A stretch of 64,000 bases of DNA from Polytrichum commune (Eukaryota; Streptophyta; Polytrichopsida; Polytrichales; Polytrichaceae): positions 61,098,533-61,162,532 of the forward strand of contig OX485804.1 of the NCBI GenBank assembly GCA_950295325.1, written 5' to 3'. Positions 37,457-49,705 of the stretch are shown here, in pieces. The number at the start of each line of letters is the position of its first letter. Position 1 is the first letter of the stretch. The translations under genes were made by a program, and so were the position numbers. The notes beneath the pieces were generated by a model. That model was not told where the DNA came from. It ran no database searches and saw only the letters and a program-made list of their open reading frames with translations.

Positions 37457-40400
37457 ATGAAGTGGGAGCGGGTGAAAGTGAAACACAAAGTGAAGGAGCT
37501 TCTAGAAGGGAAGAAGTCACCTGGCCGAAAAGGGGGCACAGCAGGACCTGGGAAGAAGTGGGGGCACACTGCAAACACAGTAAAGAATGGCCGTTTTTTA
37601 TACGTATTCGGTGGATATGGCAAGGACGATTGCCAAACGCAAGATGTTTATGTTTTTGATTCTGGTATCATACTCAGTACTTTACAATCTGAGTAGGTGT
37701 ATTATGACCTGTTCGTTCACTCTTATGTTGCTCTATCTGAAGTAAGAGCCTCTACGGGGTATCGCAGGTTTTAAAATGAATTAAATTTTTATGCTATTTT
37801 TCAGTCTACTAATAATTGTTTGGTCTATTCTGGCTGTCAGTTTCTTCTAAACGGAAAGCACAGTTCTAACAACTTGAAGTCCATGGTGGTACATACAGTG
37901 AAGCAGACTTGGAGCAAACCGAACATAAAAGGCCTTCCTCCCCCTCCCCGTGATAGCCATACGTGTGTAGCTTTGGGTACCAACCTCTATGTGTTTGGTG
38001 GAACTGATGGATCAAGCCCGCTGAGGGACCTCCATGTCCTTGATACAGGTTGTCATTTACCTGACTAATATTGTGTTCTCCTGTTCTTTAACACTTCATG
38101 CTTAGTTTTCAAAAAGGATTTATGGAGCTGAGGTCAGGAAGATTCATCTCCGTTTCTCTATACTTCGAAACTATACTTCTAGCATGTGGCAAATATCCCA
38201 GGTCTCCTGATGGAACTTGAAACGAGACAAAAGTCTGCATACATATCACTGACAACATCAAGTTACATTGACTGTGTCCAGTGAGCAACACATGGACTGT
38301 GCCACAGACAGCGGGAGATGCACCTTGTGCACGAGAGGGACATAGTGCAGCAGTGATCGGAACATGCATGTATATATTTGGTGGATGTGGGAGATTGACA
38401 GATGACTCTGATGACTCATATTTCAACGACCTGTACTTTTTGGAAACTAGTAATTGTTCTTACTTTCTATCTTTGTGAATCTTTCTTGGCGGCCTATGTG
38501 CTTAAAGTTTCCACTTGTGGTTCTTCTCAGTCCCAGAGACACCTTGTTATGTCATATTCAGTTCAATCATGTATATCAATTTTACAGGAAAGCGTGGACC
38601 AATGTCGGCTATAAACTTGAGTCGCTTTGCTTTTCAAAGTACTTGTTAGAGCTTTCCATTTAGTGTTCCATTATGGCTGATGAAGGTAACATGACATGGA
38701 GGAAGGTGACAACAACTGGTAATCACCCGGCTCCAAGAGATAGTCATTCAATGTCTTCCTGGAACAATAATCTTATTGTTCTGGGAGGGGAAGATGCGGC
38801 AAACTCATTTCTTTCAGACATCTATATACTTGACACAGGTAAGCATGGAGGCCGTTTACATCCCTTCAGACACTTTTCTGAGAATTATAATCAGCAATGT
38901 ACAAAATGTTACTTTGCTTTCAATCTTGAGAGGAGGAATTGTGGAGAGGATTGAGATGGAATGGGCTTGTTGTCACAATGAAGGTGATCTGCTTGTGTCC
39001 TTCTGTAACATGACGGATTAGGAGTAGCCTCCTGGATAATGATTGCATTCTCTTATTCGATGATGAACTTTGCAGACAATTACCGCTGGAAAGAGTTGAA
39101 AACATGTGGGCAGAAGTTTATTCCACGGGCTGGCCACACCACTGTTGCTCTCCGAAAGCACTTATTTGTGTTTGCAGGTTTCACAGATGACCGAAAGATT
39201 TTTGATGACCTTCATGTTCTTAATGTCGGTATGTGTTCTCTATCACTTCTATCATAGTGTTCCTGGACTACAAGTTACTGTCAGGGACTTGGAATAATCT
39301 GAAGCTCTGGTTTTATTGCTATATAAGCATCGTAATTATATAGCCATGGTGGTTCTTGTCTGCAGCAAAGATATTCACTTGCCACTTGCCAGCTTGATCA
39401 CAAACTTTCTCATCCACTTTGCTGGAATGCAGAAAATGGGGTCTGGACAAAGGCTGCAACCACTGGGGTAGGACCTTCTCCTCGTTTCTCTTTGGCTGGA
39501 GATGTTGTAGATTCAGACAGAGGCATCCTGCTGTTCATTGGTGGATGCAATGAGAACCTGGAGGCATTGGATGATATGTATTATTTGGATACAGGTACTC
39601 AATACAGATACTTCATTACTACATTTTGCATTTAGGATGTCACTGCTATTTGGTTATGAGCTAATGCTACAGCGTCTTGATATAATTGCGTATAACCCTT
39701 TAGTGTTCATATTTTCAGAAGTTTTCAAAATTGTTTCGAGTTTGTTTTGCTGCTTACCACGGGAATTATATTGCTTGACTTGCAGAAATGAGGGCAGAAC
39801 CAGAGCCTGAACCAAAGAGAGAGAAATTATCTTTGCGGATGGAGCTGAAAAGGAAGCGGCAAGGTGGTGAAGTCCCAAGTGGGCAGGACGATAATAGTGC
39901 ACCTCCTAGTGTTGCAGTTGGTAAGTAGCTATTGTTGCATCTTTCCACCTCAGACATCCATTCTGTATTTTGCTTTTTTCTCAGACTGTTCATCAAACTG
40001 TTCATCAAACTGTCAGCAGTGTATGTCTTCGGCTCACATTTGTTTAACCTGTTCAGTTCAGAAAAATTTACTTAGAACAAATGAGGGCACAAGCTTGGCA
40101 GCATTCATACCCCCTCGAAATGGTATGAAATCCTCGTCTGATCTGCCATAAAGGTTTATATCCTGCGTTGTCTGCTGGTTTCTACAATTCTAGAGAACTA
40201 CTCAATTTTACAAGGATCGCCTCGAGATTCAGCAAACATCATATGGAGGCATCCAATTTCTCAAGTTGTAGATCACGTCAATCATAACTATACCAGTTCT
40301 AATTTACAAGAAGGGAAAACACTAGGTTTTTAATGTTGTCCTAGCGAAACTGTCTTGCTAAGTGTGTTGCATACAGAAGCTTTTGGAGAGGCACTCCATA

Positions 40401-41591
40401 CATGCTAAATTATTATTGACTTTTTTGAGTAGTTAGTGTGGATGTCTGACAATCTCAATTCCACCTTTATGTATTTGACTGGCAGGTCCAAGCATGCATG
40501 GAGAGTATGAAGTTGTGCCAGTGGCTGAGCGTCTCTTTGAGGCAAAAATTACTGATGTATTTCATTATGGATTCACCATTGAAGCAACAATTGATAACAA
40601 ACCTCTCCGCGGTCTCCTCTTTTCTTATAAACCTGGCTTTGCCCATGCTGCCCATAACTACGTTTCTAGGTTTGATTACCATTCCATGGAGGACTTATCA
40701 TTGTGTTCTTTTATCACAAGTTTCTCTTGTGCAACTCTTTTGTATGGAGACTTCTCAAAAAAGTTTTAATAGGCATGGAGAGCGTCTGCAGTGTGTAGAT
40801 TTATGTAATCCAAGTACATGAGTGTATTCTCTGAACTCGTCATTCATTCCAGTTAGAGAGAATGTTTTCAAGAGGAATTTAGTTATACCTGTTCTCCAAG
40901 GGATGATAGACAGATTGTACTAATGAATAGAGTCTTCCAAGAGGCCAAATACATCACACAATTCATGACATTTTCATACTGGCAGGAAAAAGGCAGCTGA
41001 AGAAGCTGCTCTCAACAGGGTACGTGAACAGCGCAGACAAGAGAGGAAGCAGGCACGCATAGCTAAAGTACAGGCAAAGCGTGCAGAAATTGCAGCTACG
41101 GCTTCTCAAGCCCCAAAGGAACCAATCACAGGGGTGCATACAGTAGATGCAGCTCCTGGATTTCCAATTCTCTCACCAGAGCAGTACAGAATCTACCTGG
41201 TATGTCATTCTCCAATTCCAGATTGCCATGTACTCTCTCAGATAGGTTGCATAGTGAGTGTTCTTGTGTGGGCGTACACTTGATACATCAAAGCACACCC
41301 TTCCAATGCTGGCGTATCTGATGCAGAGTTCTTCAATCTTAGGAACAGACTCTAGTCGCTAATAGCGTTGTTTGACATTTGTTCACTTGTTGGCTGTTCC
41401 AGCAACAAATGTTGGGAAATGTAGGGGTTCTGATTCCACCACAAACCAAAGCCCCTGGCCTGCCTATGCCTCTGCAAGCATCTGCCCCCATACCAGCCCC
41501 TCCAATTGTTGAAGCTACCATTCAAGCACCACCACCTCCAGATTCCAGTACATCTACTACACCAGGTCTGCAGGATGTAGCTTCAGATTAA
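37457..41591 (+). CDS. Kelch-repeat (beta-propeller) protein with conserved plant C-terminal domain
   Basis: Eleven exons join in frame: 37457-37664, 37899-38048, 38282-38449, 38686-38838, 39076-39228, 39433-39594, 39786-39920, 40057-40122, 40486-40669, 40986-41199 and 41403-41591 (stop TAA). They give about 593 residues. Exons 1-6 each encode one kelch blade with its GG doublet (VFGGYG, VFGGTDG, IFGGCG, VLGGED, VFAGFTD, FIGGCN), giving a six-bladed propeller over residues 1-331. Residues 340-360 are basic. About residues 400-460 form a compact domain (LFEAKITDVFHYGFTIEATI), then a basic coiled coil (460-500) and a proline/alanine-rich tail. Kelch propellers are protein-binding platforms. No F-box, BTB or catalytic domain is present, so the partner is unknown. 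Related plant genes are annotated only as galactose oxidase/kelch superfamily. Confidence 0.85.
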
Positions 41592-42491
41592 ACCCAATGT
41601 TAACAAGGTCAATTTATTCTGCAGTGACTATTTAGCTTGTTGCATGAAAGAATTGAACTCAATAATGACGGCATATGAGCCATTGTGATTGGAACCATTA
41701 AAACATGGAACCCACAACTTTCTTTTGTTGCTGAGACTGGTACCATGTGTTTAAGGTCTAGACAGCTGTAGGTGAAGTTGAAGCATATTCAAGACAGGTG
41801 TGATTTGTTTGGCAATATCGTTGTTTTGAATTGATATTTGTCTTATGACTACATTACCCACATCGCCTTTTGCTATTTGAAGCAGGTGTGCAGGAAGGAG
41901 TCACCGTGGCAGAGGTGCATGTGACGAAAGAGTGACGATTATCCACAATTTTGCCAATCTGGTAGCAACAGTATTTTTTTTCGTTCGAAGTAGATGATGT
42001 GATTGAACGAATTAGTATAGCAGCAAGAGCGCAACAAGTTTATGTAAAGAACATGGATGCTCTTCAATGCATAGAAACTGAGCGATAGGGATCATCCTGT
42101 AATCAATGATCTCTAATTTTCTTGCTAGTGAGTTGTGTACGGACAGGAACTTTAGAGAGATTGGATATAGATTTTAGCTTATGATTCATCTTGTTACTAT
42201 CTTGTCAACTCTGTTCTTGTCTAAACACAAAACCACTACCCCTAGCGGCTAGGCAGATGAAGACATCTCAATTTCAATATGGTCCCCCAGGTCCACATGG
42301 TCCCCTACTTTTCCAGAATGGTGAGGAATGGTGGGGTGACGTTCAGCATCACCACCATGTTGTCCATTGTATATGGATGTTCATGTCTCTTTAGCAAAAG
42401 TTATAATGTCTAAGTTTTGCAACTCTCTAAACCTCTTGCTTTCAAAACTTTTAGAAGTTTAGAGTTTCCTATCTTGTCAATGAAATTCGTC
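41592..42491. other. Kelch gene 3' region and spacer
   Basis: Contains the presumed 3' UTR of the kelch gene. Nothing else was recognised. Confidence 0.4.
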
Positions 42492-42497
42492 AACATT

Positions 42498-43240
42498 GCA
42501 GACCTTGGACAACTTACTAAAGGGGCAGCAATTTAGCTAGCTAAAAGCTCCAACTAGCTAGAGCTACACAAGAATCCAGTGCCTCAAAAGAATAACTAGC
42601 TAAAACTAAGTGCCATAATTTGGGCGAGGAAAGTTAGCTAGTTGGAATCTAATGTGATCTCGGTGGAATGAATGATGTCATTGCACCCAAGCAATCATCT
42701 CTCAAAGCTGAACTTATTGAATCAACGATGTTTTTGAAATTGAACATGAGCCTAACTCATAAAACAACAAATGTCGTAGAATCTCTGATTTTGAACACCT
42801 TGATTCCATCTTGTCTTGAATTGCCAAATGACATTGACGATTCCGATTGTAATGAAAATGAAGATGATGATGAAGATGATCTATCACCACTGGTAGTTGA
42901 AAAGTGAGGAAGTCGACTATATGTGTTGATTTTGAAACTCTCAATTTCCTTGTGCAACAACATGAAAATACAAAGCCAACCAAGAGCAATACAACCAAAA
43001 ATATATATAGTTTGGCTTCGTTTGAATGGATTTCTCTCTGGTTTAGAATGAATATACATGTCACACAACTTTTTAGCTAGTCGAAGCTAAGTGAAAATGA
43101 GAGTTCAAGAAAAGTTAGCTAGCTAAAGCTAAGTAAGAATCCTAGGTGTGATGAACCTAGCTAGCTAAAGCTAAGTGACAAATAGGGACCCATGAAAATT
43201 TAGCTAGGTGATGCTAGTTGGCCAGCTGTCCAAGGTCTGC
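42498..43240. mobile_element. Non-autonomous DNA transposon, 743 bp, with TIRs and TAGCTAGC subterminal repeats
   Basis: The ends are inverted copies of GCAGACCTTGGACA, followed by a weaker match. The sequence AACATT flanks both sides (42492-42497 and 43241-43246) and looks like a 6-bp target duplication. The motif TAGCTAGCTAAAGCTAAG recurs in both orientations near both ends, like transposase-binding subterminal repeats. No transposase is encoded. A 6-bp duplication does not match the usual plant superfamilies cleanly, so the family is left open. Confidence 0.7.
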
Positions 43241-43246
43241 AACATT

Positions 43247-44134
43247 GTGAAGATAAGTTATATTCTAAAATGTTACAAGGCATGAAAATTTCTTACCAAT
43301 AATGTAAGTATGCCAAATTTGGTAACCTATTTTCATCATTACAATATTTGAGCAGTGAAGGTGTGGATCGAAGACCAGACACCAAATAGACATGGGTTTC
43401 AATGACATTAGTCTTTGGGCTCAACAATTGTTAATAATTCTAGGCTCATTAATCTACACAATTGGGGGCACCTGTATGATTATTCAAGAATATAGAAAAT
43501 CTTCACTTCAATGAAAGATAAATTTGGATCCTATATAAGAAGTGTCCGTTTTGGACCACCTACCCCCACACAACTAAACAAAAACACTTCATTAATGCAC
43601 TGCTTCTATATCGTCATGCAAAGAAGGACTACCTCCACTTTAGCCTAGTGTGGAAACAGTTTTTTTCGAAGTCTTCAGTATATAGGGAAAGTACAGTGAT
43701 ATCTTTAGAATATACAGAAACGATTAAAATTTCAAATCAGAATTTGATTGAGTTTATGCAAAACTGACACAAGGAAGTCACTCACATCACAAAAGCCCTC
43801 TTGTTCAAATGGTTGGAATCATGTGAGGCATGTAAGAAATTGGATATATTGTTTTTTACTTCATGACATGGTACTGTGACCGTAAATGAGTTGGTTGAAG
43901 CTGTCTTCCTGAATGCAAAAACAGTCAACCTTCTCTTGTGTCTACAACCTCTTCTCCAAAACTTTCTAGGTCAATTGCACATGTGAACCCACATATAGAA
44001 TCTTAAAATCTTGCAACAGAAAGTAAACTATTTCTCCGAAGGTGCTAGCAAGCCCCAAGCTGTGGGAAGAGATTTGTACCCATGCAATGCACTGTAATAA
44101 AGTGTCAGGAATAAAATAAAAACATGCATCCAAC
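43247..44134. other. Spacer
   Basis: No feature recognised; the part next to 44135 should be the RLP24 3' UTR. Confidence 0.4.
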
Positions 44135-45249
44135 TTAGTTTTCTTGCATCTCCACGTTCGTGGCTTTCACCTTGACCTTCATCTTCTCAGGTTGCTTGGG
44201 TAATGTGAGCCCAGGCTCTGCTTGCATAGCTCCTGGTGCCTTAACCAAGTGAATGCCCTGCTCAAGCTCCGTAGCAGCTTCCTTCCTTTCCTTAGACTTC
44301 TTACCCTTCATCCTGTTTCTTACCAATCACAATTACGCTTGTGAGAAAAGAAAAGCTTAATCCCAGAAACAAATCTAGAGAACAACAATTGGCTTGGCAA
44401 GTCTGTGCCGTGAAGTGCTTCCAGTTTGGATTCTAGTGAACAATTACTGTTGAATTTTTTTTTGCCACACATGACAGTCTTATATTGGTTGAGAGCCACT
44501 TTCATTCCACGTGGAAATTACAGTCTGGCGTCAAAAAGATAAGCCAGGAAACATCTGACGGGATGTTTCCAAAACAGGTATTGAGAGATTCCTGACAAGT
44601 ATAGGTGCACAACCCACAAGGTGGTTCCCTGGCAGCAGAGTTAATAGATAAAAAGATTTGGAAAGAAGTTTAGAAAGAAGACCCACCTGCTCTCCCAGAA
44701 CTTAGACTCCCGTTGCACCCGCACCTCCTCAATCTTCTTAATAGCCTTAAGTGTCTGCTCCACAACTTCTCTATTATATCTCTCAGGCCTGTTTCTTCTC
44801 CTCTCAAACTCAAATGTGGAATCCTGTTGCAAAAACCACTTCAATGTTGGCCACCATCTTTTGCACCATACCTCTTCTCTGAGATGCATTCCGCAACAAG
44901 CGTAACTTAAGTTCAAATCAAAAGGTCAAACTCCGACAACATGAGCTTGGTGGAAAAGCAATCATGTTTAAGATTGATGTTTATGAGTACTTTAAAACGG
45001 TATCCTTCGTGTTTATAAATGTTTTGGAGCGCCATCATACATATTCAAGATGATGCCTCACATCCTATTAAAAGGTGCACAAAGACATGCACCCAAGCTT
45101 AGAGGAGTCGTAACTTCTGTCTATACACAACAGGCACTGCACACATCCAAGTGACGACGTCAACGGAACAACCACAGAATTCCGATGCCCAATTGCCAAT
45201 TGCAAGATTTTCGTGAGGTAATTCCTTCACAACAGACACAGCCTCCAAA

Positions 45250-45287
<38 letters not shown>

Positions 45288-45854
45288 AAACCTGAGTAAG
45301 TTCCTTCCCGTGAAGCTTTCTGTAGGCTTTAGTCCATTTCACCTTCCGTGGATTTCGTTTCATCTTGAAGTTCTTATGACATTTTGACCTGCAAAACCTA
45401 AATATCTGGCGCCCACATACAACAACAGCACATCAACAACACTCTGAGGCCATGTCTTTCATGCTACCGTTCCATATTCTCGTCTCTCCCCCTCGAACCT
45501 ACCTTAAAATTCAATACGGAATCAGTCATACATGAGCACAACTTCACAGCTTCGGAGCCCCAACCTCCAAACCCAAAACCCTAACAAGCCTTTTCCCTTC
45601 ATATCCAAATTTCCAACACAGCCACACTTAATCCGGATGCTGCAAAAACTCCTCTCTCAAGCCCCAGCCGTCAAATTCATCGCTGGAGCGACTTCAACGA
45701 CGAAAGAAAGCAGAGGCCCTTTGCGTTCCAACAATTTTAGGTTTTAAAAAAAATGAAAGAAGCAAACCCTGACCTTAGCGTCATTCCTGACGAACTGGAT
45801 GCCATGGCCGGGGTAGACTGTTGAAGAACAAAACCAGCACTTCTCCAATCTCAT
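44135..45854 (-). CDS. RLP24: Ribosome biogenesis protein RLP24 (eL24-like)
   Basis: Four exons on the minus strand: 45854-45774, 45405-45292, 44823-44687 and 44312-44135, all GT-AG, giving 169 residues, the usual length of plant RLP24. The N terminus holds the L24e zinc finger (C6, C9, C32, C36), then [20 protein letters not shown] and the RLP24-specific [16 protein letters not shown] block. The C-terminal tail is lysine-rich. Family knowledge: RLP24 sits on pre-60S particles in place of eL24, recruits and activates the AAA-ATPase Drg1 in the cytoplasm, and is then released so that eL24 can bind. The specific [14 protein letters not shown] block argues against cytoplasmic eL24 itself. The gene is divergent to RPS6 and its 5' flank is an inverted copy of the RPS6 5' flank. 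Confidence 0.93.
45256..45285. repeat. GA microsatellite in RLP24 intron 2
   Basis: About 14 GA units. On the RLP24 sense strand it is a TC run starting about seven bases after the exon 2 donor. Confidence 0.9.
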
Positions 45855-45870
45855 GGCTGCTGCCTTCCTT

Positions 45871-45957
45871 CGCACTGGCGCTGAAGGAGCGACTGCGGTA
45901 AAGGAACGCAAGCGGAGACAGGCCGCCCCTCTTGAGGCCCCTCTCTAGGGTTCTGGT
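45871..45957 (-). promoter_or_regulatory. RLP24 5' flank block, inverted copy of the RPS6 5' flank
   Basis: On the minus strand this block starts AGAACCCTAGAG, continues GGCCTCAAGAGGGGCGGCC and ends CGCAGTCGCTCCTTCAGCGC. It matches 47019-47103 (plus strand) at most positions. It ends about 16 bases before the RLP24 start codon, so it is probably 5' UTR and core promoter. The AACCCTAG core is telobox-like. Confidence 0.75.
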
Positions 45958-45999
45958 CGTGCCCCTAAGTTCCCGACTCCCGAAGACCATGACCACAAG

Positions 46000-47010
46000 A
46001 AATCCACGTCATATTCTAAAAGCCTTGGTCACAAGTCAACATCAGGTAAAGTATGTAGGTAAAAATATGTATATGTAAAATTTAAAGATAAAGGTAAATG
46101 TAAATGACGTCGAGAAAATACAAATATGTGAAAGTTTTCAAGCATAGCATAACTCAACACTCGCTATTTGTTCAATGGGTGCTTGGAATATAACAGTCGA
46201 ATATTTTAGCTCTATGAGCATCTTACTCTTGTATTTCTGAGAACCCATTGAACAAACATATGAGTGTTGAGTAATGTTATGGGTTGTAGTATAGTGGGCC
46301 ACTTTGATAGTTTACCATAATTAATGTAGAGGTGGTGAAAAAGGGAGTGTGTAGGGTACCTAGGTGCTTAGGAAGCAAAGCAAGGGTGTTAAAAGTTGAG
46401 GCCCAACACATGGGACATGGAGTGTGGATCCAAGCCTCAAAAACCATAACCTTGAGGGAACAACATGGATCGCACATTGTGTTTCTTTAGAGATGGTGTA
46501 CAGTGTGAGACACACTATTGGGTTGCCCAAGCTAAGTCACAATATACATCTACCCACTATTATAATATAATGGTGATGTCTCGCACGACCAAGGCAAAAT
46601 GACGAGGTTGATTATACGTTATGTATATAAAAGAGAATTTCTTTTTTGTTTTGGTAGTACATGCATGCTTATCTTGCATCATTAACATCAATGGGGACAC
46701 TTCATGTAATTGAGGCAAGCTGATGAGGCCGTTCATTATACATTCATTTTATAAACAATTTTTAATTTTTTTTTTAGTACATTCTTTTACCTACATACTT
46801 AAGCTGGTAATGTCTTGTAACCAAGGCTTTATAAACGATGATAGTGGATTCTCTTGGTCATGGTCTTCGAGCCGCCGATCATGTCCACAAGAAATCCTAA
46901 ATCATGTTTTTGATACATCAATAAGAGACCTAGATTATAGGGGCAGATTTAACTCCCTCCGCGAGGGCAGTGTCAAGGGGAACTCCAGAGGGAACGTAGG
47001 GAACGAAAGG
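46000..47010. other. Intergenic region between divergent RLP24 and RPS6
   Basis: Holds one small inverted-repeat element (46153-46271). A short block near 45990-46010 (ATGACCACAAGAAATCC) recurs with one change near 46879-46895, so the duplication around the two promoters extends beyond the 5' UTR copies. No gene was recognised. Confidence 0.5.
46153..46271. mobile_element. Small MITE with imperfect terminal inverted repeats
   Basis: The ends start CTCAACACTC on both strands, followed a few bases in by TTTGTTCAATGGGT. The flanks carry TAA on both sides, a TWA target site as used by PIF/Harbinger elements. About 119 bp, non-coding. Confidence 0.55.
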
Positions 47011-47018
47011 GGAACGAA

Positions 47019-47103
47019 CAGAACCCTAGAGGGGGGCCTCAAGAGGGGCGGCCAGCCTCCGCCCTCGTTCCTTTCCCGCAGTCGCTCCTTCAGCGCCAGT
47101 GCG
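47019..47103 (+). promoter_or_regulatory. RPS6 5' flank block, inverted copy of the RLP24 5' flank
   Basis: Near-identical to the minus strand of 45957-45871 (AGAACCCTAGAG, CCTCAAGAGGGGCGGCC, CGCAGTCGCTCCTTCAGCGC). It ends about 50 bases before the RPS6 start codon. Confidence 0.75.
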
Positions 47104-47153
47104 TAATCGCTCTCCTCCGCCGGACTCCGCTCCGGCGCTTCTGACCTCCAATC

Positions 47154-49705
47154 ATGAAGGTATGCGTGCATCAACACTCTTGCGTCTCATGCACTCGTTT
47201 TTGTTTCACGCATTTCCGACAACAATCAAGGAAGTTGCGTCTTGCGTGCATTTTGCCAAAACCTAAGTGAGTCTGGTCTCATATGAGAGTGACGTAGGGC
47301 AGGATGAGATTTAATCCCTTGAGCTCCCCGCTGTGGTCGAAAGAGGTTTATCTCATGGCGGAAATGCAAAGGCTAGTTCGTGGGTCACCTTCGTAGATGC
47401 TGGTAGATTTCATTCATAGTTTTGGGAGGTTTGACTTAGCGGTCCTTCCTTGTCTTTCTTCATCTCATTACTTGCGTGTGCCCGATTGCGGAGTCTTGTA
47501 GCATAAGTATGGGATTGTTAGGTATCTATTTGGAGTAGGTTGCCGCTGATATTAACTTTAGGGTTCCGTGATTGTGTTCTGTAGAGTTCATTATTCTTAG
47601 GGTTTGTCGCTGGAAATCTAATTTCAGCTGAAACATTGCACATTTCATGTAGATGGACAGAGAATTCGTGCGCTCTTTCCTGAGCTGTGAAGAACGTTAT
47701 GAAAAACGTGGGGTTTCCTTGTTCTTTATGTGCCCTGTCTCTTGACGTGGGTAGTTAAATTTCAGATATTAGGGTTTAATGGATATTGCTTTCACCAATG
47801 AACTGACTTGCGCGTTTCTCTACTTCCTTTGTGCAGCTTAACATAGCCAACCCCACCACGGGGTGCCAGAAAAAGGTCGAGATCGATGATGACGCCAAGC
47901 TGTAAGTTCAACTCCTTTCAACTCATTCCGCTTCATACACATTCCAGAGGCAGGCTTGTGCAATTTCTCTACACATAAGTCCATGTCTTTCTTGGAAAGA
48001 TAAGATGTTCACTCACCAACACGCTGTAAACTTGTAGGTAGGTATTGAAATCAAAGAGTCTAGTAGGTGCATGACATGCAGCATCATGTGTCACGCGTGG
48101 CGATATGGTTGCCATGTGTTATTTCACTCTAGACACAGTGTAGGTATCATAATAGTGCTATTTCATCAGCATGGAATTTGAGGAATTCCGAAGGCCGTTT
48201 ATTTTTGTGACAGTTTTATTTCATCTTTCACATGATTCAGGATCATTTTAATGTAGTGCTGGCTACAGCCGCATCTCATTCTGTGTATCGGTTATGTCTG
48301 CAGTCGCCAGTTCTATGACAAGCGTCTGGCTCAGGAGGTCGTTGGTGACCACCTTGGTGATGAGTTCAAGGGATACGTTTTCAAGATCATGGGAGGTTGC
48401 GACAAGCAGGGTTTCCCCATGAAGCAGGGAGTTCTCACTCAAGGCCGTGTGCGCCTTCTGATGCACAGAGGTAATTGTTGTCCCAATAAATTCGTCATGT
48501 GGAAGCATGCCAATTCCATAGAGAAATTGCCACAAACAAGGCGGGAATTCACTTTGATGTGAATATATGGTGTGGAAAGTGTAACCTCCCATATATGTTA
48601 TCACGTGTCAACGCTATTGGGTGCTGGAACTGAAATATATTTCCTTTCTAGTAAGGTGGAGGAGAACCGACTTTGACCATATTACAATTTGTATTGTGGT
48701 GATGCAGGTGCCTCTTGCTTCCGTGGACACGGGAGGCGTAATGGAGAGCGCAGACGCAAGTCAGTGAGAGGGTGTATTGTCAGCCCTGACTTGTCAGTGT
48801 TGAATCTCGTCATTGTCAAGCAGGGTATTCTTCTTCTCTTGATCACGTACTATTTGTACAGCAATCCAGAAGGCTACAACACCCAAAAAGTTCATGTGTT
48901 CAGTCAGAACATCAAACTGGGGTGTGACATTTGCTTTAGAGTATACCTTCTAGTAGGGTACATAAGGCAGCTTGTGGTTCAGGGCTAGCAGAAAAAGTGA
49001 ATTGGTGATGATGTGTAATCATGTTGTATGTTGCCTTAGTTTCTTGTCTTAGAGTGAGCATTAGTGAAGACATGTCGGAAAATTACTGATCACGTTAGCT
49101 CTGTATAGAACATTTGCATTCTTATAAATTAATTGTTGATGTCTTGACATAATGGGCATATGCAATGTTCAGGTGACAATGACCTTCCCGGCCTTACTGA
49201 TACTGAGAAGCCAAGGATGAGGGGTCCTAAAAGAGCAACCAAGATTCGCAAGCTCTTTAACCTTACCAAGGATGATGATGTGAGGAAATATGTGAACACA
49301 TACCGTCGCACATTTGTCTCTGCTACAGGTGAGTGTGGTTTTCACGAACTTCCATCTCAGTTTTATTGGGCTATTCATGTATGTTCCAGGGAACATTGCC
49401 GCAGTTTTGAAATGATTTGTTAAAAGGAGGAACTTTATGTACATCCTTGATTTTCTTTTTTTTCAGGCAAGAAGAGGAGCAAAGCACCCAAGATCCAGAG
49501 ATTGGTGACCCCTCTTACCTTGCAGAGGAAGCGCCAGAGAGTGGCCATCAAGAAGCAGAGAGTTGCAAAGTCCAAGACTGAAGCTGCCGAGTACCAAAAG
49601 CTTCTGGCACTCCGTATCAAGGAACAACGTGAGCATAGGAGTGAGAGTCTGGCAAAGAAACGGGCTTCACGTGCCTCCATTGCTAAGGCTGAAACCTCAG
49701 CTTAG
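47154..49705 (+). CDS. RPS6: 40S ribosomal protein S6 (eS6)
   Basis: Six exons: 47154-47159, 47837-47901, 48304-48470, 48708-48824, 49173-49328 and 49467-49705 (stop TAG), giving 249 residues, the normal plant length. The product begins [15 protein letters not shown] and contains [35 protein letters not shown] and the basic C-terminal helix. The tail [17 protein letters not shown] carries the serines that TOR-S6 kinase signalling phosphorylates in this family. eS6 is a small-subunit protein with roles in translation and rRNA gene regulation. The first coding exon is only six bases (ATG AAG), so the rest depends on splicing of a 677-bp intron. That intron carries three TAGGGTT telobox-like motifs (about 47563, 47599 and 47771). 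Confidence 0.95.
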
